Assembly: GCA_964437595.1 (NCBI GenBank)
Contig: CAYTHO010000005.1
Location: 45,762-109,761, forward strand
Origin: DSYU01 sp964437595
Lineage (GTDB): Bacteria > Chloroflexota > Anaerolineae > Anaerolineales > Anaerolineaceae
Direction of reading: 5' to 3'
Length of the DNA: 64,000 nt
A program made the translations under genes and the position numbers. Below are positions 7,974 to 15,668 of the stretch, piece after piece. The notes under the pieces are model-generated. The model saw only the letters and a list, made by a program, of their open reading frames with translations. It did no database searches and was not told the origin of the DNA. Every line of letters begins with the position of its first letter. The stretch's first letter is position 1.

Positions 7974-9659
7974 TTATTCTTCGTAAACAATCTTTCCGCC
8001 CAGATCCAGGGCGGTGCCAACCATGCCGTCGCCGTCGATGTCAAGATCGGCGGGCGAAGCAGATTTGTTGCCGACCACCGTGCAGCGCACCGCCAGCGCG
8101 GCGCCCAATACGGATTGAAGGGCCTGGCGGAGCAGGTCGATATTCTCAACCGTCTCCATTTTTGATTTTACCACCTCGCTCTGGAAACCCAGCACGAGCG
8201 TATCGCCTTTGAGCACAATCGAGCGGGCCGAGTTGAGAAGGCCTTCGGTCATGGGGCTGCGCTTTTTCACCAGCTGCTTGATCTTGGCCCAACCCTGCTG
8301 AACATCCTGCTGCGACACGGCTTTTCCACCCGCCCCCGCCGGGGCTGCCTGGGCGGGCTGCGCTGCGGGCTGTGATTTTTCCGCCGCCGCCTGTGGTCTA
8401 TCTGCCGCCGCCTGCGATCCATCTGGCGCTGGTTGGGATTTCTGGGGCGCGGATGGGTAAAAATCCTCCGGTTCTTCGGGTGGTTCGGGGGCGCGCTCCG
8501 CTCCCCCTGCCCGCTTCGGCTGGGGGGCCGGGGCGGCAGGCCGCTCTTCGCGCGGCGCGCGGGCGGGCGCGGTTTCCACCACTTCCACCGCGATAGCCGC
8601 CGCCAGGGCCAGCTCCAACGCCAGCCCGACGTGCCACGAGCTGCGCGCATCGGTGGCGGCGCTGTTGAACAGGCGGATGATTTCCAGCAGGCGGGGCGTT
8701 TCCAGGCTCTGGGCGTGCTCCACCATGCGCGCGCGCATCTCGGGGGTGGCGTCCACCTGGTCGGCGTTGCCCAGGCGCACCAGCAGCAGGCCGCGCAGGT
8801 AGTCGACCACCTGGCGAGCGAACTGGCGGGCATCGGTACCGCCGTCGAGCGCGGCCTGGATCAGCTTCAGCCCGCTGGCGGCGTCTCCGGCGGTGATGGC
8901 CTGCACCAGGTCGAGCACCATACTGCTGGTGGCAGTGCCCAGCACCATCTGCGCCTCGGCCAGGGTGACGCGCTGCCCGGTAGAGGCGAGCTGGTCGAGC
9001 AGGGAGATGGCGTCGCGCATGGCGCCGGTGGCCTGGCGGGCGATCAGCAGCAGCGCGTCATCGTCCACCACCAGGTTTTCTTCACCGGCCATCTTGCGCA
9101 GGTATTTGACGATCTCATTGACCGGGATGCGCTTGAACTCGTAGCGCTGGCAGCGAGAGAGGATGGTGGCGGGGATTTTGTGGATTTCAGTGGTCGCCAG
9201 GATGAATACGGCGTGCGGCGGGGGCTCTTCCAGGGTCTTGAGCAGGGCATTGAAGGCTGCCGTGGAGAGCATGTGCACTTCGTCGATGATATAGACCTTG
9301 TACTGGCCCTGGGTGGGGCGGTAGTTGATCTTATCGCGCAGATCGCGCACATCCTCGACGGAGGTATTAGAGGCCGCATCGATCTCGATTAAATCCAGGA
9401 AGCGTCCTTCGTTGAGGGCCTGGCAGTGAGCACAGGCATCGCACGGGCGCTTGGCGGGGTCGGGGTCGAGGCAGTTGAGGGCTTTGGCCAGCAGGCGGGC
9501 AGTGGTGGTTTTGCCCGTGCCGCGCGGCCCGGCCAGCAGGTAGGCGTGACCGGTGCGGCCCGTGCGCACCGCGTTGCGCAGCGTCTGCACCACATGCTCC
9601 TGGGCTACCACCTCATCCCAGGTTTGGGGCCGCCATTTTCGATAAAATGCCTGTGACAT
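7974..9659 (-). CDS. dnaX: DNA polymerase III subunit gamma/tau
   Basis: 561 residues. This is the clamp-loader ATPase of the replicative polymerase. Walker A GPRGTGKTTTARLLAKAL is near residues 45-62, a four-Cys zinc module (C-x9-C-x2-C-x2-C) near 64-80, Walker B YIIDEVHML near 118-128, and the SRC motif in ILSRCQRYEF. Domain III follows, then a P/A/Q-rich linker (about 370-450) and a C-terminal domain typical of tau. AAGGA precedes the ATG. I see no frameshifting signal that I would call. It heads the dnaX-ybaB-recR-coaX run. Confidence 0.96.
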   Translation of the reverse strand: MSQAFYRKWRPQTWDEVVAQEHVVQTLRNAVRTGRTGHAYLLAGPRGTGKTTTARLLAKALNCLDPDPAKRPCDACAHCQALNEGRFLDLIEIDAASNTSVEDVRDLRDKINYRPTQGQYKVYIIDEVHMLSTAAFNALLKTLEEPPPHAVFILATTEIHKIPATILSRCQRYEFKRIPVNEIVKYLRKMAGEENLVVDDDALLLIARQATGAMRDAISLLDQLASTGQRVTLAEAQMVLGTATSSMVLDLVQAITAGDAASGLKLIQAALDGGTDARQFARQVVDYLRGLLLVRLGNADQVDATPEMRARMVEHAQSLETPRLLEIIRLFNSAATDARSSWHVGLALELALAAAIAVEVVETAPARAPREERPAAPAPQPKRAGGAERAPEPPEEPEDFYPSAPQKSQPAPDGSQAAADRPQAAAEKSQPAAQPAQAAPAGAGGKAVSQQDVQQGWAKIKQLVKKRSPMTEGLLNSARSIVLKGDTLVLGFQSEVVKSKMETVENIDLLRQALQSVLGAALAVRCTVVGNKSASPADLDIDGDGMVGTALDLGGKIVYEE

Positions 9660-9757
9660 GCTTTACATCCTTGTCTTTTGGTCAAATCCCAGCTCGACTA
9701 ATCCACCGCTTCCACCTGGTAGGGCCGCCGCTGAAGCGACTTGTGCGGCACGCGCAA

Positions 9758-9775
9758 ATTGTACCCGATTAATCG
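9758..9775 (-). promoter_or_regulatory. Possible -10 box and small palindrome upstream of dnaX
   Basis: On the minus strand TACAAT (9758-9763) lies about 100 nt before dnaX. Just upstream is the perfect 10-bp palindrome CGATTAATCG (9766-9775). The -35 region is poor, so this is a weak call. Confidence 0.3.
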
Positions 9776-9782
9776 ATTCATC

Positions 9783-10376
9783 TTACGGAATGGTATAGGC
9801 GGCGCGCTCGTTGTCCTGCGGGTCGAGCAGGCGCAGGGTATCGCCCGAGCGCCAGGCGGCTTCGGTGCGGTTCCAGTACACTTCGGTGACCGTGTCGGTG
9901 CCGGAGCGGGTGTACACCTGCACTGCGCCGTCCTTGTACAGGGTCAGCTCGGGCTGTTCCGGGAAGGTGTAGGTGTTGTTCTCGCCCATCAGCTTCCAGC
10001 CCACCATGCGCAGGTTGCCCTCGCCCACCCGCTTGAGCAGCACAAACTCCTGCTGAATATCGCCAGCCCCTACCACGCTGGATATTTCGATCAGCAGCGC
10101 ATCGGCGGGCAGGGGTGTTTCGGTGGGGGCGGGAGGTTCCTGCGCAGCCGCGGCAGGGGCCGTTTGGCTCGGCGCGGGATTTTCGAGCATGACCCCGGGC
10201 AGCGCAACGGTGTTGCCCGGCTGGGCGGTGTTTTCCGCCACTGCCGCCGGGGGCGCGCTGGTTTTCGGGCCGCCGCCCCACAGGTTATCCCAGGCCCACA
10301 GGACCCCTAACGTGGTAGCCGCTGAAACGATGATATTGAGCAGGAGGTAAAAAAGCAGGTTGGGGCGTTTTTTCAT
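9783..10376 (-). CDS. Membrane-anchored lamin-tail-domain (LTD) protein
   Basis: 197 residues from the ATG at 10376, which has TAGGA upstream; the longer frame would overlap the divergent promoter region. One N-terminal membrane helix (about 9-30) is followed by a P/A/T-rich linker, then about 100 residues with the lamin-tail immunoglobulin pattern: IEISSVVGAGDIQQEFVLLK, the diagnostic VGWKLMGENNTYTFPE, and a W...GDTLRLLDPQDNE ending. Bacterial LTDs occur on secreted or surface proteins and nucleases. No catalytic domain is attached here, so a binding or structural role is likely. Confidence 0.7.
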   Translation of the reverse strand: MKKRPNLLFYLLLNIIVSAATTLGVLWAWDNLWGGGPKTSAPPAAVAENTAQPGNTVALPGVMLENPAPSQTAPAAAAQEPPAPTETPLPADALLIEISSVVGAGDIQQEFVLLKRVGEGNLRMVGWKLMGENNTYTFPEQPELTLYKDGAVQVYTRSGTDTVTEVYWNRTEAAWRSGDTLRLLDPQDNERAAYTIP

Positions 10377-10448
10377 AATCGTCCTATTTGCTCCGGTGTG
10401 GTGCAGCGCGGGTTTGGTGGGTTTTGATTTATGAATCATAGCACATAA

Positions 10449-10478
10449 TTCCTGCAAAGGCGAACGATCGGTTAGAAT
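10449..10478 (+). promoter_or_regulatory. Promoter of the NYN-domain gene (probably leaderless)
   Basis: TTCCTG (10449-10454), an 18-nt spacer and TAGAAT (10473-10478). The ATG at 10485 is only 6 nt after the -10 box, so transcription should start at or within a base or two of the start codon. Confidence 0.5.
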
Positions 10479-10484
10479 AGAACC

Positions 10485-11120
10485 ATGCTCATCATTGACG
10501 GACACAACCTCATCCCCAAAGTCCCCGGCATGTCATTGGAAGATATCGACGATGAGGAGAAGCTGGCGGCCCTCCTGCAGGCATACGCCCGGGTGAAGCG
10601 TAAAGAGGTGGTTGTCTTTTTCGACGGCGCGCCGCTGGGGTATGCCGGTTTGCGCATGTTCGGCACGGTGCGCGCTTACTTCGTGCCCGCCCACCGCACC
10701 GCCGACGACGCCATCCGCCAGTACCTGAGCACGATGGGCAAAGCCGCCCGCGCGGCGACGGTGGTATCGTCGGACCGGGTGGTGCAGGCCAACGCGCGCG
10801 AGCTGCACGCCAGGGTGCGCCCATCCGAGGACTTTGCCGCCGAGCTTGCCGCCCTGCACGCCAGCCCGGCGGCGCCAGGATCGAGCCAGGCGGCGCGCGC
10901 CAAACCACCCGCCGCGGACGCCGCCAAACTGCCTGAGGACAAGGTGGCCGAATGGGCCGACCTGTTTGGGCTGGACCCTGAGCATATCGACCGGCCTATC
11001 GACCTCTCGAAGCGGCCCGCGAAGAAACGGCCCAGCAAGACAGCGCCCGGGAACGCGGTGGAGAGCGAGCAAGCCACGCAGAAAAAGCGCAAATACCACG
11101 GGTTCCAGAAGAAATCGTAA
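10485..11120 (+). CDS. NYN/PIN-like nuclease domain protein (YacP-like)
   Basis: 211 residues. The N-terminal ~140 residues form a YacP-type NYN domain: LIIDGHNLI with the first acidic metal ligand at residues 3-8, VVVFFDGAPLGY (Asp near 47), the TADDAIRQYL acidic helix, and TVVSSDRVVQANAREL. These acidic residues would bind the metal in a PIN-type RNase fold. The remaining 70 residues are basic and low complexity. YacP (Rae1) of Bacillus is a ribosome-associated endoribonuclease; the same role here is inference. Confidence 0.85.
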   Translation: MLIIDGHNLIPKVPGMSLEDIDDEEKLAALLQAYARVKRKEVVVFFDGAPLGYAGLRMFGTVRAYFVPAHRTADDAIRQYLSTMGKAARAATVVSSDRVVQANARELHARVRPSEDFAAELAALHASPAAPGSSQAARAKPPAADAAKLPEDKVAEWADLFGLDPEHIDRPIDLSKRPAKKRPSKTAPGNAVESEQATQKKRKYHGFQKKS

Positions 11121-11433
11121 GGTGATTTGCGAGTTGTTCTCGTAGCCATGCTCCAGCGTGGGTACGTTCTTTTTTAAACGCTGCACGCCCCTGATCACAC
11201 GGGACGCAGAGCGTCCAAGAGAAGGCTCACACGCTGGAGCGTGGGAGCCAGACAACAAACGACCCATGCATGATGTTTCTGGCTGCGTTTTTTTGCCTGG
11301 CGGCCTCTGGCCCCAGGACCCCAAATTTCCCGTCCATTTGACCAGTATAATTCGCAGATCATTTGTTCTATAATCAAACTACCGATTTACGAATCAAAAC
11401 ATTCCGTGCTATATTGAAATGGAGGGAATACAA
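11121..11433. other. Intergenic region with REP-like palindromes and AT-rich promoter area
   Basis: No gene is supported. Bases 11145-11251 hold REP-like hairpin words (see repeat). Bases 11340-11420 are AT-rich with several TATAAT/TATATT words (for example 11346, 11369, 11409), probably the promoter of the DUF3795 gene. Confidence 0.5.
11145..11251. repeat. REP-like palindrome cluster A
   Basis: Contains GCTCCAGCGTGGGTACG, GGACGCAGAGCGTCC (a hairpin) and ACGCTGGAGCGTGGGAGCC. The same core words (CGCTCCAGCG, GGAGCGT) build hairpins at 39453, 47634 and 50218. Confidence 0.6.
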
Positions 11434-11784
11434 ATGGAAATGACGATGATTGCTGTCTGCGGGCTCAACTGCGCCGAGTGCGAGGCCTACAAGGCCACCC
11501 AGGCCAACGATGAGGTCTGGAAAGAGCGCCTTGCCGCGCAGTGGCGCGAGCAGTTCAACTCGCCAGATATCGACACCGTCGCCGTCACCTGCGACGGCTG
11601 CCTGGCAGTAAATGGGCGGTTGGGTGCTTACTGCGGGCAGTGCGGCATCCGCGCCTGCGGTATCGAGCGGGGATATGCCAACTGCGCGGCCTGCCCGGAT
11701 TATGCAAGCTGTGAAAAGATCACCGGGTTTTTCCAGATGGCTCCGCAGGCCAAAGCAACGCTGGATGCGCTGCGGGGAGGCTGA
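11434..11784 (+). CDS. DUF3795 cysteine-rich protein
   Basis: 116 residues from the ATG at 11434; the GGAGGG that could serve as its ribosome site starts just inside the longer frame. The protein is cysteine-rich: CGLNCAECEAY near the start, then CDGC, YCGQCGIRACG and ANCAACPDYASCEK, the DUF3795 pattern thought to bind zinc. Function unknown. It is probably co-transcribed with the next gene, which starts 2 nt after its stop codon. Confidence 0.85.
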   Translation: MEMTMIAVCGLNCAECEAYKATQANDEVWKERLAAQWREQFNSPDIDTVAVTCDGCLAVNGRLGAYCGQCGIRACGIERGYANCAACPDYASCEKITGFFQMAPQAKATLDALRGG

Positions 11785-11786
11785 TT

Positions 11787-12917
11787 TTGGACACCATCTT
11801 GATCCCGATGCGATCGGCGCTGGAAGGCGTGGAGCGCATCCACTTCTACGAAGGGGGCGGGCGCTGCCCGGAAGATATTACCTTCCCCTCGGTGATGCGC
11901 ACGGTGATGGAGTACCTGGGTGAAAACCTGGGCTGCAAGCATCACCGCCCGCTGGAGAAGAGCTGGGGGCTGGGCTGTTCCTACTCCTACTTCATAGGTG
12001 TTTCCGGGCTGGCTTTTGCGCTCAACTGGGAACCGGGCTGGGGCGAGGGCCCCTACAATCTAATGGGCAACCTGCCGGGCGGGCGCCCGGAGATGTTCCG
12101 CCGCACATTCCAGGCGGTGGGGTACGACTGCCAATATCTCCCTGCCAGCGATGGCGAGGCCGCCCTGCGCGAGGCAATCAAAGCCAGCATATCCCTGCGC
12201 AAGCGCCCGGTGATCAGCTTTGGCATCGTTGGCCCGCCGGAGGCAGTGATCATCACCGGATATGACGAAGACGGCGATGTGCTGCTGGGCTGGAGCTTCT
12301 TCCAGGACATGCCGGAGTTCAGCCAGGGCCTGGAATTCGAGCCGAACGGGTACTTCCGCAAGCGCGGCTGGTTCCCTGATACCCCCGGTGTGCTGCTGGT
12401 GGGCGATAAGGGGCCGGTCCCCGACCAGGGCGAGATCTTCCTGGACGCGCTGCGCTGGGGCATCGCCATCGCGCGCACGGGTGGGTCAGGCACGGTGGCG
12501 ACCGGGCTGGCCGCTTATGACGCCTGGGCCGAGGCGCTCCAGCAGGATGAATATTTCCCGGCTGGAAACGAGGCAGTGCTGCGCGAGCGCCACGGGATGC
12601 ACGAAATGGCGGTGGGCCAGGTAGCCGAGGCACGCTGGTATGGCTCACAGTGGCTGATCCATACCTTTGAGAAGGTCGCCGAGCAGTCCATGACGCGCAC
12701 TGCTGAACCGCTGCTCAAGGCCGCTGGGTGCTTGGCCGGGGAGCATGAGCTAATGTGGCGGGTGTGGGACCTGGCCGGGGGCATTGGTAACCCGGATGGC
12801 TGGCGCAAATTCGCGGAACCCGAGGTACGGGCTCAGATGGCGCCGGTGATCCAGGCCAGCCGCGCGCGCTGCGCCGAGGCGATTGCGCTGATCGAGGAAG
12901 CGTTGAAGAAGGCGTAA
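11787..12917 (+). CDS. BtrH-N-like / C39-like domain protein
   Basis: 376 residues. A TTG at 11787 is the likely start: GGGGAGG lies 6 nt upstream, inside the end of the DUF3795 gene; the first ATG (11808) has no such site. The N-terminal 200 residues resemble papain-like folds of the BtrH_N type: a conserved GLGCSYSYFIGVSGLAFALNW segment, the PVISFGIVGPPEAVIITGYDEDGDVLLGW core (typical of cysteine-peptidase-like C39/BtrH folds) and a G-W-F-P ending. The C-terminal half is helical. BtrH is an acyltransferase of butirosin synthesis; the substrate here is unknown. Confidence 0.55.
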   Translation: MDTILIPMRSALEGVERIHFYEGGGRCPEDITFPSVMRTVMEYLGENLGCKHHRPLEKSWGLGCSYSYFIGVSGLAFALNWEPGWGEGPYNLMGNLPGGRPEMFRRTFQAVGYDCQYLPASDGEAALREAIKASISLRKRPVISFGIVGPPEAVIITGYDEDGDVLLGWSFFQDMPEFSQGLEFEPNGYFRKRGWFPDTPGVLLVGDKGPVPDQGEIFLDALRWGIAIARTGGSGTVATGLAAYDAWAEALQQDEYFPAGNEAVLRERHGMHEMAVGQVAEARWYGSQWLIHTFEKVAEQSMTRTAEPLLKAAGCLAGEHELMWRVWDLAGGIGNPDGWRKFAEPEVRAQMAPVIQASRARCAEAIALIEEALKKA

Positions 12918-12931
12918 TCCTCTAGAAATAC

Positions 12932-13030
12932 AGACCTCAAGGGCTTCCTTTGCTTTCGATCACCGTTCCGGGCCAGACATCATTGCAAGAAAATATCCTG
13001 AACGGGCCAGGAAGCCCTTGAGGTCTTTTT
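12932..13030 (+). terminator. Long stem-loop ending in a T-run
   Basis: Perfect 17-bp inverted repeats (12932-12948 and 13010-13026, words AGACCTCAAGGGCTTCC and complement) enclose an inner CCGTTC/GAACGG hairpin and end in TTTTT. It probably terminates the DUF3795-BtrH-like transcript; the unusually large loop also allows a small mobile element. Confidence 0.6.
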
Positions 13031-13043
13031 AATCGTAAGGCTT

Positions 13044-13049
13044 TATAAT
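13044..13049 (+). promoter_or_regulatory. -10 box (TATAAT) of the AAC(3)-like gene, probably leaderless
   Basis: TATAAT ends 7 nt before the ATG at 13057. No Shine-Dalgarno fits in between. The -35 box is unclear (TTGAGG at 13018, spacer 20). Confidence 0.5.
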
Positions 13050-13056
13050 TCCCGGC

Positions 13057-13923
13057 ATGGATGCTCGCGTGGTTACACAGGTAGATATCGAAGCCGGGCT
13101 GCGGGCGCTGGGGCTTGGCCCCGGCGCGGGCGTGATGGTGCACTCGTCGCTGTCCAGCTTTGGGCGGGTGGAGGGCGGCGCGGACGCAGTGATCGCCGCG
13201 CTGATGGCGGTGCTGACTCCCGAAGGCACGCTGGTGATGCCTTCCTTCAACCACGGCGCGCCTTTCCGCGATGGCGGCGCGGGTTATTATTCGCCGTTGG
13301 AGACGCCTACCAGCAACGGGGCCATCCCGGAGCGGTTCTGGCGCATGCCCGGCGTGCGGCGCAGCCTGGACCCCACGCACCCGGTGGCGGCGTGGGGCCG
13401 GCACAGTCAGCGCTACACCGCCTTCCACCACCGCACGCTGACCATGGGCCCGCAGTCGCCGCTGGGGCTGCTGGGCGCGGAGGGCGGCTTTGGCCTGCTG
13501 CTGGGGGTGGATTACCGCTCGAACACCTACCACCACGTGGTCGAAACCACCACAAGCGCGCCCTGCCTGGGTGCGCGCACGGAGGCCTACCCGGTGCTGC
13601 TGCCGGACGGCAGGCGCGTGCTCGGGCGTGCCTGGAGCTACCGCGAGCGCATGTGCCCAATCAATGACTTTGGCCGCTACGCGGAGGAAATGGCCGCGCG
13701 GGGGGCGCACAGGCAGGCGCAGATCGGCGGCTGCACGGCCACCCTGTACCGGCTGGAGGAAGGCTTCGCGGTGATCGCCGGCGTGCTGGCACGCGGGAAA
13801 GATGGCTTCCCGCCCTGCATCCGCTGCCCCATCCGCCCCAAACAGACCGCGCATACGGTGGAGCCGGATTGGAATGGGGAGAGGCAGGAACTGGTGGCAG
13901 GGTCAGAAGCGTGGGGGTATTAG
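13057..13923 (+). CDS. AAC(3)-family N-acetyltransferase
   Basis: 288 residues, full length for the Antibiotic_NAT family, which moves acetyl from acetyl-CoA to the 3-amino group of aminoglycosides in its known members. Signatures are VMVHSSLSSFGRVEGG near residues 28-43, GTLVMPSFNHG, the TPTSNGAIPERFWRMPGVRRSLDPTHPVAAWG core (DPTHPVAA carries the conserved His), NTYHHVVE and YRERMCPINDF. Environmental members often have other substrates (YokD group), so resistance should not be assumed. Confidence 0.88.
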   Translation: MDARVVTQVDIEAGLRALGLGPGAGVMVHSSLSSFGRVEGGADAVIAALMAVLTPEGTLVMPSFNHGAPFRDGGAGYYSPLETPTSNGAIPERFWRMPGVRRSLDPTHPVAAWGRHSQRYTAFHHRTLTMGPQSPLGLLGAEGGFGLLLGVDYRSNTYHHVVETTTSAPCLGARTEAYPVLLPDGRRVLGRAWSYRERMCPINDFGRYAEEMAARGAHRQAQIGGCTATLYRLEEGFAVIAGVLARGKDGFPPCIRCPIRPKQTAHTVEPDWNGERQELVAGSEAWGY

Positions 13924-13945
13924 GTTCGTTTTCAAACGTATCCGC

Positions 13946-15202
13946 TCAATCCCTGACCTCTACTAACCACCCCAGAGTAAAGATCTGCGGATCATCACTT
14001 ACCATAGCCGCAATGCCCTTTTCAATATCCACCAACAGTCCAGGCATCTGATACCGCTGGTAAATCAACTTTTTGCTATTTGGGGACCAGGTAATGGATC
14101 CAGTCGAATCGCCTGGGTTTGGCTGGATACAAAAATCAACCAATTGGCGCTTCTTCAGGTCAAGCACGTACAGGCTCTTTCCATAGAAAGCAATATAGCG
14201 GCCATCAGGCGACCACTGCGTACCTTTTTTGTCGAAAGCAATGCTGCTTGGGATATCGACCCATTGGGTAGCGTGGCCCTGCGGATCAACCGTGAAAATC
14301 TGGAAGCGGCTGATATTATCCTGCGGGTCACCCGATGCTATAACGGCCAGTTGTTTCCCATCGGGTGACCATACGGGTGGGTCGCCCAGGCCGATCGATC
14401 CGCGATCCCACTCCCAGAGAGTTGTATTGTTTTCCAGATCCACCAGGGTAAATACCGGGCCATTCGCGTCACGCATATAACCAACCCGCGTCAAGGTCGG
14501 GTCAACTACCAGTTTCCAAACGCGCCATCCCGATGCTTCAAAGTCATAGAACCAGAAATCCTTGAAATCGGGCTCCACGGTTTGCAGTTCTCCCGTAAAG
14601 GGATCAAAAATATCCAGCCCAATTGGTTTTTGTTTCGTTCTAAGGAAAACAATGCGATGATTGTCTAACCATCCAAGTGAACCAAACCAATAATCCTTCA
14701 CAGGTTGTGAAGTGTGAATTTCACCACTCGACGAAATAACATGTAGTTGCTTATCCTCGCCTCTATAATAAATCCAACGATGATCCGGTGAGACAGTTCC
14801 ACTCCCATAAATTACGGGAAGTTTCAGTAAACGCGGCGAATCATGCGGCTTCATTATCATCATATCCCAAAATCCGCCAACTGGCCTTTGATACCTGGCA
14901 AGCACCAGAATCTCATCCGAAAGAAATTCCGAAGCCGGATTAGGTACCATGACTGCGCAGCGTTCCACGATCGATCGAACCGGCAGTTGCATAGGGGTTG
15001 GGGTATGAGTGGCGGTTCCCGTTGGTGTGTTTGTAACGGTTTGGGTGGGTGGAGCGGGTGTTTGTGTCACCGTCTCCGTGGATCTTACTGCTGTACCAGA
15101 AGAGGCAAGCGTACCAACCGGGATCGCTTCAGTAGGATCTCTCGCGGTGCAACCAGCCCATAGAATACACAGCGAAACAACCCAAACAGATAATTGTCTC
15201 AT
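13946..15202 (-). CDS. Lipoprotein with WD40-like (TolB/PD40) beta-propeller
   Basis: 418 residues. A lipobox ILWAGC ends the signal peptide at Cys18, followed by a T/P-rich linker (TQTPAPPTQTVTNTPTGT) to about residue 75. The rest is a beta-propeller with PD40-type blades: VSPDHRWIYYRG, VWSPDGKQLAVIASG, QWSPDGRYIAFYG, TWSPNSKKLIYQR. Such lipoproteins bind partners or ligands at the cell surface; no enzyme site is seen. By eye the gene has clearly lower GC than its neighbours, which may mean recent transfer. TAGGA precedes the ATG. Confidence 0.8.
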   Translation of the reverse strand: MRQLSVWVVSLCILWAGCTARDPTEAIPVGTLASSGTAVRSTETVTQTPAPPTQTVTNTPTGTATHTPTPMQLPVRSIVERCAVMVPNPASEFLSDEILVLARYQRPVGGFWDMMIMKPHDSPRLLKLPVIYGSGTVSPDHRWIYYRGEDKQLHVISSSGEIHTSQPVKDYWFGSLGWLDNHRIVFLRTKQKPIGLDIFDPFTGELQTVEPDFKDFWFYDFEASGWRVWKLVVDPTLTRVGYMRDANGPVFTLVDLENNTTLWEWDRGSIGLGDPPVWSPDGKQLAVIASGDPQDNISRFQIFTVDPQGHATQWVDIPSSIAFDKKGTQWSPDGRYIAFYGKSLYVLDLKKRQLVDFCIQPNPGDSTGSITWSPNSKKLIYQRYQMPGLLVDIEKGIAAMVSDDPQIFTLGWLVEVRD

Positions 15203-15266
15203 TTCCTATCTTCTACAACGCAAAACATCGATGGGTGAGGCCACAATAATTTCTCGATCGCCTTTA

Positions 15267-15569
15267 TCAGAGCCCCATATTTAGCTCATCCTCTTCCATC
15301 TTTTGCAACAGGTAGGCGCGGAAGATGGCGACCAGGGCGTTCTCGTCGATGCCGGTGCCGTTGACGCGCTCGCCGAAGAGGGTGATGCCGTACAACTGCT
15401 CACCGGATTTCGCGCGCTGGAAATTGAAGTAGGCGTCTTCCAGGATCATACCGGCAGCCGGCCAATCGCCGGGCCAATCCGCCAGCCCCAGCCGCGCCTG
15501 AACCAGCGGGCGCAGGCCGTCAATGTTCATCCGGATTACATCCCTGCGTGTCGGTCCAATGGGTTCCAT
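15267..15569 (-). CDS. Small hypothetical protein
   Basis: 100 residues from the ATG at 15569, supported by AGAGGT 5 nt upstream; a longer frame to 15632 lacks such a site. The product is soluble and acidic, with no motif I recognise: MEPIGPTRRDVIRMNIDGLR at the start, then a W-rich stretch (LADWPGDWPAAGM) and a C-terminal helix YLLQKMEEDELNMGL. Codon use matches the neighbours, so it is probably a real gene. Confidence 0.6.
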   Translation of the reverse strand: MEPIGPTRRDVIRMNIDGLRPLVQARLGLADWPGDWPAAGMILEDAYFNFQRAKSGEQLYGITLFGERVNGTGIDENALVAIFRAYLLQKMEEDELNMGL

Positions 15570-15668
15570 GCTCACCTCTGCCTGCCGAAAGTCTTCTACC
15601 ATATTATATACAGGAAGCGAAATGCGGCGCATTTTCGCGCCGCATTCCGATCCATGTACGATCTAAAG

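Noticed and set aside
9660..9782. Possible signal recognition particle RNA (often near dnaX)
   Set aside because: The conserved SRP loop (GGAAGGGAGCAGCC-like) is absent from both strands.
12937..13854. Minus-strand frame of 305 codons opposite the AAC(3)-like gene
   Set aside because: Antisense shadow; the plus-strand product has full family motifs.
13057..13923. Clinical-type antibiotic resistance gene
   Set aside because: The family match is clear but many environmental members do not confer resistance, and no mobile element is nearby.
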